This document shows, in pieces, positions 44,710 through 52,986 of a DNA stretch of 64,000 nucleotides. The number at the start of each line of letters is the position of its first letter. Position 1 is the stretch's first letter. This DNA is from CAZAPO01 sp044841755 (GTDB lineage Bacteria > Bacteroidota > Bacteroidia > Flavobacteriales > Flavobacteriaceae): positions 434,001 through 498,000 of the forward strand of contig JAXOFM010000002.1 in NCBI GenBank assembly GCA_044841755.1. Reading direction: 5' to 3'. Under the pieces are notes generated by a model, which did not search any database, was not told the DNA's origin, and worked only from the letters and a program-made list of their open reading frames with translations. Both the position numbers and the translations under genes were made by a program.

Positions 44710-45181
44710 TATAGAAAAATTACTTGAAAAGTACGACAACGGGGAAACTACATTAAAAGAAGAGCAACAGTTAAAAGACTATTTTTCTCAAGAGACTGTA
44801 CCGCCACACTTAGAAGTGTATAAATCAATGTTCCAGTATTTTTTGCACACCCAGGAAGAACGGTTTACTAAAGACGTTCCATTAAAACCTAAGAAGACAA
44901 TCAATTTGTACAAATGGATTTCTGTTGCTGCTGTAGCAGTTCTAATGCTTGGAGTGTATACACAGATTGGAAATACACAATCTGACGATCCGCTTGCTCA
45001 TCTTACTGAGGAAGAAAAGATCACTTATTTTCAAACCAAAGAAATGTTTGCAATGTTATCAAACAACTTAAACAAAGGAACCAGTACTATCACCATGATG
45101 TCTGACAATTTTGATAAGGGAACCGATAAAGTAGCATACCTTGGAGAATTTTCGAAAACAACAGACAAAATTTTAAAGTAA
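44696..45181 (+). CDS. putative anti-sigma factor, membrane protein
   Basis: This 161-residue protein has a single membrane segment (YKWISVAAVAVLMLGVYTQI, residues about 72-90) between a cytoplasmic N-terminus that begins LNSIEKLLEKYDNGETTLKEEQQLKDYF and an extracytoplasmic tail. The N-terminal part is typical of non-zinc anti-sigma proteins in Bacteroidota. The start overlaps the sigma gene by 14 bases. The function is inferred from position and topology. Confidence 0.8.
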   Translation: MVLNSIEKLLEKYDNGETTLKEEQQLKDYFSQETVPPHLEVYKSMFQYFLHTQEERFTKDVPLKPKKTINLYKWISVAAVAVLMLGVYTQIGNTQSDDPLAHLTEEEKITYFQTKEMFAMLSNNLNKGTSTITMMSDNFDKGTDKVAYLGEFSKTTDKILK

Positions 45182-45212
45182 AAACAAATTAGAATAATTA
45201 AACAGAAGAAAC

Positions 45213-45785
45213 ATGAAAAAGTTAGTATTAATAATAGCAATAATGGTAGCACCTTTAATGTCATTTGCCCAAGGAGGTTTATTTGACAAGTATGAAGATA
45301 TGGAGGGTGTAGGATCAGGAGTAGTAAACAGTAAAATGTTTGAAATGATCGCATCTATCGATGTAGATATGGACGATCCTGAAGCAGAAGCAATGTTAGA
45401 AATGATCAAGAAAATTAAGAGTTTAAAATTCTTAACTACAGGAGATCAAGGAATTGCTAGGCAAATGGCAGCAGATGTAAATCGTTACATTGGAAATTCA
45501 GACTTAGAAGAGCTTATGCGTTTTAAAGACGGTGACCAAATGGTGAAGTTCTATGTAAGAGAAGGTTCAAGCTCTAATCACGTAAAAGAACTATTAATGT
45601 ATGTAACTGGACTTAAAGAATTAACTAAAGACCAAGACATTACCATCAATGGTGAGAAGCGTGAGATTGAAGCTGTTATAGTATCTTTATTAGGAGATAT
45701 TGATTTAAGTGAAGTATCTAAGATCACAAAGTCAATGAACATTCCAGGTGGAGAGCACTTAAAGAAAGCTGGAGAAAAGAACTAA
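45213..45785 (+). CDS. DUF4252 secreted protein
   Basis: This 190-residue exported protein has a signal peptide (ending SFAQ). The body fits DUF4252, including VAADVNRYIGNSDLEELMRFKDGDQMVKFYVREGSSSNHVKELLMYVTG-like spacing. The function is unknown. It and the next gene are paralogues that travel with this sigma pair, so they are probable targets or sensors of the stress response. Confidence 0.9.
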   Translation: MKKLVLIIAIMVAPLMSFAQGGLFDKYEDMEGVGSGVVNSKMFEMIASIDVDMDDPEAEAMLEMIKKIKSLKFLTTGDQGIARQMAADVNRYIGNSDLEELMRFKDGDQMVKFYVREGSSSNHVKELLMYVTGLKELTKDQDITINGEKREIEAVIVSLLGDIDLSEVSKITKSMNIPGGEHLKKAGEKN

Positions 45786-45815
45786 ATATTAGATAAAAGA
45801 AAAATTATCATCTAG

Positions 45816-46424
45816 ATGTACACATCAATCAAAAAAATAGTAATGTCTTTCATTGTAGCTACAGTTTTATTTAGCTGTGGTTACAGTGGCGAGACATTGC
45901 AAGGTTATTACGTAGTCAATCAAGAAGCCCCAAATTTCTTATCAGTTGATATTCCTGTGAGTTTTGTGAGCTTAGAAGAAGCAGAACTTACCGAAGTGCA
46001 AAAGGAAGCATATGAGTCAATTGATAAGTTAAATATGCTAGGATACAGAAAAGATGGTGATAATGAAGAAGAATACAAAGCTGAGTTAGCTAAAGTTCAA
46101 ACAATTTTAAAGGATGACAAATATCAAGACCTTTTTAGAGGTGGTTCATCTGATGGAAAAATTATTGTAAAGTATATAGGAAATGATACTTCTATAGACG
46201 AATTAATCATTTTTGGAACGATGAACGAAGCTGGATTTGGAATCATAAGAGTTTTAGGGAACAACATGGAACCTGCAAAGATTATGAAACTTGGAGATGT
46301 TGTTAACCAAATTTCTTCTGAAGAAAACTCAGTTGAAGACTTTATGAGATTCTTTAGACCTTCTGGAGATTTAGATGATATGGGTGATGAATTTGAAGAA
46401 ATCACAGAAGAGATCTTTGATTAA
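45816..46424 (+). CDS. DUF4252 lipoprotein
   Basis: This 202-residue lipoprotein has a lipobox (VATVLFSC, Cys21) and a DUF4252-like body, including DGKIIVKYIGNDTSIDELIIFG and an acidic tail. It follows the first DUF4252 protein by 30 bases and closes the sigma operon. Its paralogy with the upstream gene and its surface location suggest a shared, unknown envelope task. Confidence 0.85.
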   Translation: MYTSIKKIVMSFIVATVLFSCGYSGETLQGYYVVNQEAPNFLSVDIPVSFVSLEEAELTEVQKEAYESIDKLNMLGYRKDGDNEEEYKAELAKVQTILKDDKYQDLFRGGSSDGKIIVKYIGNDTSIDELIIFGTMNEAGFGIIRVLGNNMEPAKIMKLGDVVNQISSEENSVEDFMRFFRPSGDLDDMGDEFEEITEEIFD

Positions 46425-46497
46425 GTCAATCAAAATAAAAACGAACATTGAATTTTAGTTTTGTCTAAAATTCAAACCCTTGAAATGTTAATGTTAG

Positions 46498-46525
46498 AAC
46501 CTGTCGATTACGGCAGGTTTTTTTT
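46498..46525 (+). terminator. terminator of the ECF sigma operon, overlapping the coding end of the convergent gene
   Basis: AACCTGTCG (46498-46506) and CGGCAGGTT (46511-46519) pair with one mismatch, followed by a long T-run. The T-run and the 3' arm lie inside the end of the 46508-46693 gene, so the hairpin also constrains that coding sequence. Confidence 0.85.
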
Positions 46526-46693
46526 ATGCTCGTCGTCTCTAGATTTAATAATCACGATATTAATAACTATCCCAAAAAAGCCTATAAATAAGATCATCAT
46601 TACAATAAAGTTGTCGAGCAACTCTAATAAACCTGCTATAAAGAAGAAGGCTACGAGTAAAGCGCTCGCAAGTAATGTGAATCTATCATTCAT
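46508..46693 (-). CDS. small two-helix membrane protein, unknown function
   Basis: This 61-residue protein is made of two membrane helices (LLASALLVAFFFIAGLLELL and FIVMMILFIGFFGIVINIVII) and a charged tail RDDEHKKNLP. It starts inside the purB stop codon (TAATG overlap), indicating translational coupling. The function is unknown; nothing links it to purine synthesis apart from position. The C-terminal codons overlap the opposing terminator hairpin. Confidence 0.7.
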   Translation of the reverse strand: MNDRFTLLASALLVAFFFIAGLLELLDNFIVMMILFIGFFGIVINIVIIKSRDDEHKKNLP

Positions 46694-48036
46694 TAAATAC
46701 CAGTATAGTTACTTGGTGTAATAACTTTAAGTTCAGCTTTTATAGCATCGCTAACCTCTAAAGTGTCAATGAAATTAGCAATAGAGTTTTGTGTAATGGC
46801 TTCGTTGGTACGTGTTAAACCTTTTAAAGCTTCATAAGGGTTTGGATATCCTTCACGACGTAAAATGGTTTGAATAGCTTCAGCAACCACAGCCCAATTT
46901 TGTTCTAGATCATCAGCAAATTTACTTTTATTTAATAACAACTTATTCAGTCCTTTTAGCGTAGACGCAAAACCAATAAGGGTATGCCCAAAAGGAACTC
47001 CTACATTACGTAATACTGTACTGTCAGTAAGGTCTCGTTGCAATCTCGAAATTGGAAGTTTAGCCGATAAATGTTCAAAAATTGCATTGGCTATTCCCAG
47101 ATTTCCTTCACTGTTTTCAAAATCAATTGGATTTACTTTATGCGGCATTGCAGAACTACCAACTTCACCTTTCTTGATCTTTTGCTTAAAGTAGTCCATT
47201 GATACATATGTCCAAATATCTCTATCAAGATCAATTAAAATGGTATTAATACGTTTTAAACAATCAAACAAAGCAGCCATGTGATCATAGTGCTCAATTT
47301 GTGTGGTAGGAAAAGAGTATTGTAACCCTAATTTTTCCTGAACAAATTTGTTTCCGAATGCTTTCCAGTCAATTTCTGGATAAGCCACATGATGTGCATT
47401 AAAGTTACCTGTAGCTCCACCAAATTTAGCAGCACTTGGTATATCATTCAATAAATTGAATTGCTCTTTTAGTCTCACAACAAAAACATCCATTTCTTTT
47501 CCTAATCGTGTTGGAGAAGCAGGTTGACCATGCGTTCTCGCTAGCATTGGTACATCACTCCATTCCTTAACAAGCTCTTGTAATTTCTCTAAAACTTTAA
47601 AATATTCAGATACGTAAGTGTCATTCATCGCTTCCTTAATACTTAAAGGAATAGCTGTGTTGTTGATGTCTTGAGAAGTCAACCCAAAGTGAATAAACTC
47701 TTTATATTCAGAAAGTCCTAAAGCGTCAAATTTCTCCTTAATAAAATATTCAACAGCTTTTACATCGTGATTTGTGACCTTCTCAATATCTTTTATTGCA
47801 GTAGCATCTTCATTAGTAAATTCCTCATATATCTTACGCAATTCATCAAAAAGGGAATGATCTACATTAGTAAGCTGAGGTAAAGGAAGTTCACATAAAG
47901 CAATAAAATACTCTATTTCGACAAGTACTCTATATTTAATTAGTGCTGCTTCAGAAAAATAAGCTCCTAAGGCGTCAACTTTGTTTCTGTAACGACCATC
48001 AATTGGTGAAATGGCTGTAAGAGGTGATAAAGACAT
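46693..48036 (-). CDS. purB: adenylosuccinate lyase
   Basis: This 447-residue protein of the fumarase/aspartase superfamily acts at two purine steps, cleaving SAICAR and adenylosuccinate to release fumarate. The superfamily signature is GSSAMPHKVNPIDFE (with SS in the flexible loop), TSQDINN is the N-terminal phosphate-binding motif, and the conserved histidine is in ARTHGQPASPT. The length is typical. It is followed by a small coupled membrane protein gene. Confidence 0.96.
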   Translation of the reverse strand: MSLSPLTAISPIDGRYRNKVDALGAYFSEAALIKYRVLVEIEYFIALCELPLPQLTNVDHSLFDELRKIYEEFTNEDATAIKDIEKVTNHDVKAVEYFIKEKFDALGLSEYKEFIHFGLTSQDINNTAIPLSIKEAMNDTYVSEYFKVLEKLQELVKEWSDVPMLARTHGQPASPTRLGKEMDVFVVRLKEQFNLLNDIPSAAKFGGATGNFNAHHVAYPEIDWKAFGNKFVQEKLGLQYSFPTTQIEHYDHMAALFDCLKRINTILIDLDRDIWTYVSMDYFKQKIKKGEVGSSAMPHKVNPIDFENSEGNLGIANAIFEHLSAKLPISRLQRDLTDSTVLRNVGVPFGHTLIGFASTLKGLNKLLLNKSKFADDLEQNWAVVAEAIQTILRREGYPNPYEALKGLTRTNEAITQNSIANFIDTLEVSDAIKAELKVITPSNYTGI

Positions 48037-48121
48037 GTTGTGTTGTTTTTAAGAAGTTGCAAAGATAGTTCATTTCAATAGAAGCATGAAGCTAGAACAT
48101 TGAAGTTTTCAACTAAAACAA

Positions 48122-48688
48122 CTACTTTTTTAACTTTTTCAAGAGATGCCTAGATCTTGCCTTATACGCAGCACTACCACTTGCAAATCCTTGCTCTAAA
48201 ATTTGCACTAATTCTGGATGAATCCAATCATATTCTTTTCCCAGTAAATACAAGCTATTCATTGAGTATGCTTTAGCAGCAACTTTTTGATCTGTGATCA
48301 TATAATCAAAACTCAATTCAATAATTCGTTCTTTATGAATAGGTTTTAAATATTCTTTAGTGTGATTTGCATTTTTATGGTAATAAGCCTCAATTAAGTA
48401 CTCACAGATCTTGGCTATGGGTCTTACCGCAGGATCTAAATGTACCTTATGCATTTCTTCAGTAATTCTATCAAGGTAGGGTAAAATAGCATCAAGGTTT
48501 TCTCTTGCTACAAACTCTAATAACCACGCTGCTCGTTGAGAAACCTTATCATCAATCTGAAAAAGAATATCAAGAACTTTATCAATCAGTTCAGGGTTTG
48601 AAATAACCATAATCGCATACTTCTTACGATTTTCCCTAGAATGATTTACATAGTCAAGTTCTTTATAGAGTTGTTGGTTTGTCATCAT
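48122..48688 (-). CDS. helical repeat protein of unknown function
   Basis: This 188-residue cytosolic protein is all-helical and looks like HEAT repeats, for example NPELIDKVLDILFQIDDKVSQRAAWLLEFVARENLDAILPYLDRI and AAKAYSMNSLYLLGKEYDWIHPELVQIL. The function is unknown. It lies 85 bases upstream of purB on the same strand, and I would expect this adjacency to be conserved in flavobacteria. The start is ATG at 48688 or the next codon. Confidence 0.82.
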   Translation of the reverse strand: MMTNQQLYKELDYVNHSRENRKKYAIMVISNPELIDKVLDILFQIDDKVSQRAAWLLEFVARENLDAILPYLDRITEEMHKVHLDPAVRPIAKICEYLIEAYYHKNANHTKEYLKPIHKERIIELSFDYMITDQKVAAKAYSMNSLYLLGKEYDWIHPELVQILEQGFASGSAAYKARSRHLLKKLKK

Positions 48689-48773
48689 AAAAATGAGTTA
48701 ATGTTGACTATTAACCTATGAGTTTTTGTTAAATTTATAGGAGACATAAATTTAAATTAAATAGAGAATTATT

Positions 48774-49247
48774 ATGCGAATTCTTAAGAAAATATTGTTG
48801 TTACTTTTAGTGGCATTTATAATTGCTCAATTTTTTGGTCCCGAAAAAAATGAAGGAGACATAGCTTCTATTGAAACATTTTTAAATGAAACCAATCCTC
48901 CAGAGGATGTAAAGCTAATACTTAAAGAGTCATGTTTTGATTGCCATAGTGATGTAACTAGGTATCCTTGGTATAATGGTATAACTCCTGTTAACTATTG
49001 GATGGCAGATCATGTTAAGCACGGAAAGGGAGATTTTAACGTCTCAGATTGGGCTAATGCTTCATTAAAGAAGAAAGATCACAAATTTGAAGAATTAATA
49101 GAGGAAGTTAAAGCGAAAGAAATGCCGCTACCTTCTTATACGTGGACACATTCTGAAGCAAAATTAACTGATGAACAAATTCATGCTGTTGTATCTTGGG
49201 CAAAAGAAGTACGCGACATGTACGCTCAACAAAAAGCTAATCAATAA
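48774..49247 (+). CDS. haem-binding domain protein, membrane-anchored
   Basis: This 157-residue protein has an N-terminal membrane helix (residues 5-22), then a c-type cytochrome-like haem-binding domain with a CxxCH motif in ESCFDCHSD (Cys54, Cys57, His58). A possible axial methionine is in KEMPLPSYT. The pattern DVKLILKESCFDCH, TPVNYWMADHVKHGK, then LTDEQIHAVVSWA fits the haem-binding domain family of Bacteroidota. It should face the periplasm and carry electrons; the partner is unknown. Confidence 0.87.
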   Translation: MRILKKILLLLLVAFIIAQFFGPEKNEGDIASIETFLNETNPPEDVKLILKESCFDCHSDVTRYPWYNGITPVNYWMADHVKHGKGDFNVSDWANASLKKKDHKFEELIEEVKAKEMPLPSYTWTHSEAKLTDEQIHAVVSWAKEVRDMYAQQKANQ

Positions 49248-49269
49248 GAACCATAAAACCTTTTAAGAA

Positions 49270-49309
49270 TTCCAGATTCTGATTTTTAAAGTTAGAATCT
49301 GGAATTTTT
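49270..49309 (+). terminator. terminator
   Basis: TTCCAGATTCT (49270-49280) and AGAATCTGGAA (49294-49304) form a perfect 11-bp stem, followed by TTTTTAT. It ends the haem-binding gene. Confidence 0.88.
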
Positions 49310-49333
49310 ATATTTACACTATACTAGTTAATA

Positions 49334-50566
49334 ATGGCTAAAAAAGTATTGATTATTGGTTTTGTGTGGCCTGAACCTAAGAGTTCTGCAGCTGGAAGTA
49401 GAATGATGCAACTCATTGAAGCCTTTCAAAGCAATAGTTATGAAGTGATTTTTGCAAGTCCATGTGCTAAAACAGATAATGCTTTTGACTTAAATAGCAT
49501 AAATGTAGTACCTGTTGAAATTATGTTGAACAGTGCTACTTTTGATGATTTTGTGAAAAAGTTACGACCTGAAGTGGTAATGTTCGACCGTTTTATGATG
49601 GAAGAACAATTTGGCTGGCGAGTGGCTGAACATTGTCCGAGTGCTTTAAGAATTCTTGACACCGAAGATCTTCATTGTTTGAGAAAGGGCAGAGGTCGAG
49701 CAATAAAAGAAGGTAAGTCTTTTTCGAAAGCTTATTTATTTCATGATATAGCAAAACGAGAGATTGCGAGCATCTTTAGGTGTGATCTTAGTTTGATTAT
49801 TTCGGAAGCGGAAATGGAACTCCTACAAAATGAGTTTAAAATAGATAAAGCTTTATTGCATTACGTTCCTTTTATGATTGCTTCTACTGAGGAAACATCA
49901 CAACTATCAAAGTTTGAAGAACGCGAACATTTTGTAACCATTGGTAACTTTTTGCATGAGCCTAATTATAAATCGGTGATTTATCTTAAAGAGCATATCT
50001 GGCCATTTATTAGCAAACAACTTCCTGAAGTAAAAATGCATGTTTATGGAGCTTACGCTTCTGATAAAGTTCACCAGCTTCATAATGAGAAAGAACGTTT
50101 TCTAGTAAAAGGATTTGCAGAAGATGTTAATGAAATAATGCAAAAATCAAGAGTTTGTTTAGCACCCTTACAATTTGGTGCAGGACTTAAAGGAAAGCTC
50201 ATTGATGCCATGGTAAATGGAACTCCATGTGTTACAACAAGTATAGGAGCAGAAGGTATGTTTGGAGATTTAGAGCCTAACGGATTTATAGAAGATGACT
50301 CTCAAAATTTTGCTAATATAGCAACCGAATTATATACTAATAAAGACATATGGATTGAGTGTCAAGCAAATGGTTTTCAAGTAATTAGCAATCGTTTTCG
50401 AAAATCGACTTTAAGTAGAAAATTAATAAGTAGAGTAGAGAAAATCCTTGAAGAATTAGAAGAACATCGACTTAATAATTTTATAGGATCTATGTTGCAG
50501 CATCACAGCATGCAAAGCACGAAATTCATGTCTCGTTGGATTGAAGAAAAGAATAAACAAGTTTAA
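49334..50566 (+). CDS. GT4-like glycosyltransferase
   Basis: This 410-residue protein has a GT-B fold. The N-terminal part includes GFVWPEPKSSAAGSRM, and the C-terminal sugar-nucleotide domain has GNFLHEPNYKSVIYL, then LAPLQFGAGLKGKLIDAMVNGTPCVTT, the donor-binding region of GT4. The sugar donor and acceptor are unknown. It heads a tight three-gene unit with the flavoprotein and the cupin lipoprotein (gaps of 2 and 11 bases); the mix has no obvious pathway. Confidence 0.85.
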   Translation: MAKKVLIIGFVWPEPKSSAAGSRMMQLIEAFQSNSYEVIFASPCAKTDNAFDLNSINVVPVEIMLNSATFDDFVKKLRPEVVMFDRFMMEEQFGWRVAEHCPSALRILDTEDLHCLRKGRGRAIKEGKSFSKAYLFHDIAKREIASIFRCDLSLIISEAEMELLQNEFKIDKALLHYVPFMIASTEETSQLSKFEEREHFVTIGNFLHEPNYKSVIYLKEHIWPFISKQLPEVKMHVYGAYASDKVHQLHNEKERFLVKGFAEDVNEIMQKSRVCLAPLQFGAGLKGKLIDAMVNGTPCVTTSIGAEGMFGDLEPNGFIEDDSQNFANIATELYTNKDIWIECQANGFQVISNRFRKSTLSRKLISRVEKILEELEEHRLNNFIGSMLQHHSMQSTKFMSRWIEEKNKQV

Positions 50567-50568
50567 AA

Positions 50569-51258
50569 ATGACAGTAGAAGATCACATAATTATAAATGG
50601 TTATAAGCACAATTTATTCGAACCAGAAATCATTTCGCAAGAGGAATCTTTAAAGAGAAGTACTGAGTTTTATGAATGGTTAGATTCAAGACGCTCAGTA
50701 AGGGAGTATTCTGGCAAACCAGTTCCAAAAGAAGTAATAGAAAACATACTTATGGCTGCCTCTACAGCGCCATCAGGAGCACATAAACAACCTTGGACAT
50801 TTTGTGCAGTTTCTAATCCAGAATTGAAACACCAAATACGCTTAGATGCTGAGGCAGAAGAACGTGAAACTTACTCAAATAGAATGAGCGAACGATGGAA
50901 AAAGGATCTCGCTCCTTTGGGTACTGATGCTAACAAACCATTTATAGATGAGGCTCCTTGGGTTATTGTTGGGTTTAAACGCGTATATGAACATGAAGGA
51001 GAGGAGCGATATAACAATTACTATGTAAATGAATCTATGGGAATAGCAAGTGGAATGCTCATTACTGCTATACATAAAGCTGGTTTAGTAACATTGACGC
51101 ATACACCAAGCCCAATGAATTTTTTGACTAAATTATTAAACAGACCAAGTAATGAGCGAGCTTATTTGTTGCTCCCTGTAGGCTATCCTAAAGAACCTGT
51201 ATATGTTCCAGATATTCATCGCAAGGAATTGGATGAGGTTGTAGTTTTTTATGAGTAA
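50569..51258 (+). CDS. nitroreductase-fold flavoprotein resembling iodotyrosine deiodinase
   Basis: This 229-residue FMN protein opens its core with RRSVREYSGKPVP and APSGAHKQPW, typical of the nitroreductase superfamily. It is most like the deiodinase (IYD) branch: the segment EAEERETY-x-NRM-x3-W-x2-DL-x2-L reproduces the human enzyme. The three residues that hold the halotyrosine zwitterion in human IYD (Glu157, Tyr161, Lys182) have counterparts with the same spacing at Glu98, Tyr102 and Lys123. It continues with GLVTLTHTPSPMNF, RPSNERAYLLLPVGYP and the PDIHRKELDE tail also seen in IYD. Reductive dehalogenation of iodo-, bromo- or chlorotyrosine is predicted, plausible for a marine bacterium, but not proven. 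The gene is co-transcribed with its neighbours. Confidence 0.88.
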   Translation: MTVEDHIIINGYKHNLFEPEIISQEESLKRSTEFYEWLDSRRSVREYSGKPVPKEVIENILMAASTAPSGAHKQPWTFCAVSNPELKHQIRLDAEAEERETYSNRMSERWKKDLAPLGTDANKPFIDEAPWVIVGFKRVYEHEGEERYNNYYVNESMGIASGMLITAIHKAGLVTLTHTPSPMNFLTKLLNRPSNERAYLLLPVGYPKEPVYVPDIHRKELDEVVVFYE

Positions 51259-51269
51259 ATCAATGTACT

Positions 51270-51641
51270 ATGAAGAAGGTAGTTGTATTAGCATTTTTAA
51301 TGATTTTATTTCTTTCATGTAAACCTGAAAAACCTAACCTTCCAGATCCTTTAGAAGCTGGTTGGGAAGGCGAAAAAGTTTGTGAGGTTTTAGAAGAGAA
51401 CGATGAGTTACGTATTTTGAAATGTACCTTTCCACCAGGAGTTGGGCATGAAACCCACTATCATCCGCCACATGTTGGCTACACCTTAAAAGGAGGAACT
51501 TTTAAATTGAATGATATTGAAGGAATTAGAGAAGTAACCATTCCTGAAGGTTATACATGGACTAAAGACTCCATAACAACCCACACTGTTCAAAATGTTG
51601 GAAATACAACAAGTGTATTTTTGATTATTGAGTATAAATAA
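51270..51641 (+). CDS. cupin-domain lipoprotein
   Basis: This 123-residue lipoprotein (lipobox ILFLSC, Cys17) carries one cupin barrel. The metal-binding motif is GHETHYHPPHVGYTLKGG, and the second motif includes TTHTVQNVGNT. It is probably a metal-dependent enzyme or sugar/metabolite binding protein on the periplasmic face of a membrane. It is the third gene of the glycosyltransferase and deiodinase-like unit, 11 bases after the latter. The substrate is unknown. Confidence 0.85.
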   Translation: MKKVVVLAFLMILFLSCKPEKPNLPDPLEAGWEGEKVCEVLEENDELRILKCTFPPGVGHETHYHPPHVGYTLKGGTFKLNDIEGIREVTIPEGYTWTKDSITTHTVQNVGNTTSVFLIIEYK

Positions 51642-51721
51642 TTTCGGAAGTTCGTTTAACGTTAAGTATATGTGCCGTATCTCTTAGGGTATGGCATATA
51701 TACCGTGTTGACGGTAGTTAT

Positions 51722-52786
51722 TTATTCGACACTCAAATTTTGTCTTTCAACTAGAAAATCAAAAGTTAATTCCGATAAGCCTTTTCCATCTGTCACTCCA
51801 TTCCAAGCTCCATGTCCTGCAGGGTTGCCATTCGGTAGTGTTAGGGTCGCCAGTTTGTTGTAAATACCCAAAGAGTTATAGATACTTTGCAGTTCAAGTG
51901 CTTCTTCATAAGGTGTGACAAGATCCTGTGCAGTACCATGTCCCATGAACAATTCAGGATCGCTAACGTCATATCTGTTGTATTGATTCAAATCATAAAC
52001 ACTTTCAAAAACATCTAATTTTATGTTGGAACCCCAGAAATAAACCATACTTCTCACTATATAAGATTCGTTTAAGTTTGTAGTAGATAGTGTAGGGTCA
52101 TCGCTAATAGTAATTTCGTCTCTAAAGTCTTCTTGATTTGAAATTCCCAAAGCAATTGTAGTGATTGCTCCTGCAGAAGCTCCACCAACTGTAATAAAAT
52201 CTTTATTTATGTTATATATGTTTGCGTTTGTAACTATCCAACGAAGAGCCGCTTTTGCATCCCTTTGGGCGAGATACATAGCAGTAGCCTGCTGAACTTC
52301 ATCTGTACTCTGTGCTCCTTGCAAAGCATTTTCAATCCATTCTTGAGGTGCAATTCCTTTATAATACATTAATAACTCTTCAGGAGTCATTCCTTGAATT
52401 ATACCAAGTTCTTCTACTGTTCTATAATCTATAGATGCAAAAACCCAACCTCTAGAAGCATAATAATTTGCCATATCCACAATTTCAGGCTTTGTCTTTG
52501 TTCCTCCTTTAAATCCACCTCCATGAATAAACATAAAAACAGGTCTATTTCTAGAATTATTATCAGGATAGTAAATATCCAATTTCAGCGGAATAGCAAA
52601 AGCGGAACTACTTGTTGCATTATGACTAAGTCCTTCAGCATAAGTGATATCTTCTTCTTTTAAAACGGTGTAAGAGGGTTCAGCCTTTACTACTGGTATT
52701 TCATTGATTGGTGAAATTGGTTCATCTTTACTACAAGCAGTAAATAATAATACTGCAAAAATTGTTAAGTAAGCTATTTTGTTCAT
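51722..52786 (-). CDS. alpha/beta hydrolase (carboxylesterase-like), lipoprotein
   Basis: This 354-residue lipoprotein (lipobox LLFTAC, Cys18) belongs to the hormone-sensitive-lipase/BD-FAE group. The oxyanion motif is HGGGFKGG and the nucleophile elbow is GGASAGA. The acid and histidine are expected in PELFMGHGTAQDLVTP and the late GHGAWNG. It may release acyl or feruloyl groups from polysaccharides at the cell surface, but the substrate is not evident. The start is ATG 52786; a TTG six codons upstream is unlikely. Flanking sequences carry palindromic and repeat-like elements. Confidence 0.85.
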   Translation of the reverse strand: MNKIAYLTIFAVLLFTACSKDEPISPINEIPVVKAEPSYTVLKEEDITYAEGLSHNATSSSAFAIPLKLDIYYPDNNSRNRPVFMFIHGGGFKGGTKTKPEIVDMANYYASRGWVFASIDYRTVEELGIIQGMTPEELLMYYKGIAPQEWIENALQGAQSTDEVQQATAMYLAQRDAKAALRWIVTNANIYNINKDFITVGGASAGAITTIALGISNQEDFRDEITISDDPTLSTTNLNESYIVRSMVYFWGSNIKLDVFESVYDLNQYNRYDVSDPELFMGHGTAQDLVTPYEEALELQSIYNSLGIYNKLATLTLPNGNPAGHGAWNGVTDGKGLSELTFDFLVERQNLSVE

Positions 52787-52847
52787 ATCTGGTACAATAA
52801 TCAAATTCCTTTTTTGGACTGTGTTTTCTCGTAAAGGTTTAATTACC

Positions 52848-52914
52848 GCTAACGTACGTCTATGATGCTGTTTTAATTGTTTATAGATAGTGTTAAACGA
52901 AGTTAGCTGTTTTT
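52848..52914. repeat. short dispersed repeat with inverted ends (copy 1)
   Basis: The 20-base AAACGAAGTTAGCTGTTTTT (52895-52914) recurs at 59911-59930 with a single change. Here its GTTAGC (52902-52907) pairs with GCTAAC (52848-52853) 48 bases upstream, and inner CTAT/ATAG arms also pair. It lies between a minus-strand gene start and a terminator. Confidence 0.5.
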
Positions 52915-52952
52915 AGAGAGAAAACTCTTCCATCCTTGTAATGTAATGGTAC

Positions 52953-52984
52953 AAAAAAGGAGGCTTAAAAAACCTCCTTTTTTT
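52953..52984 (-). terminator. msrA terminator
   Basis: AAAAAAGGAGG and CCTCCTTTTTT form an 11-bp stem around a short A-rich loop. It is positioned 3 bases after the msrA stop. Confidence 0.92.
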
Positions 52985-52986
52985 AT

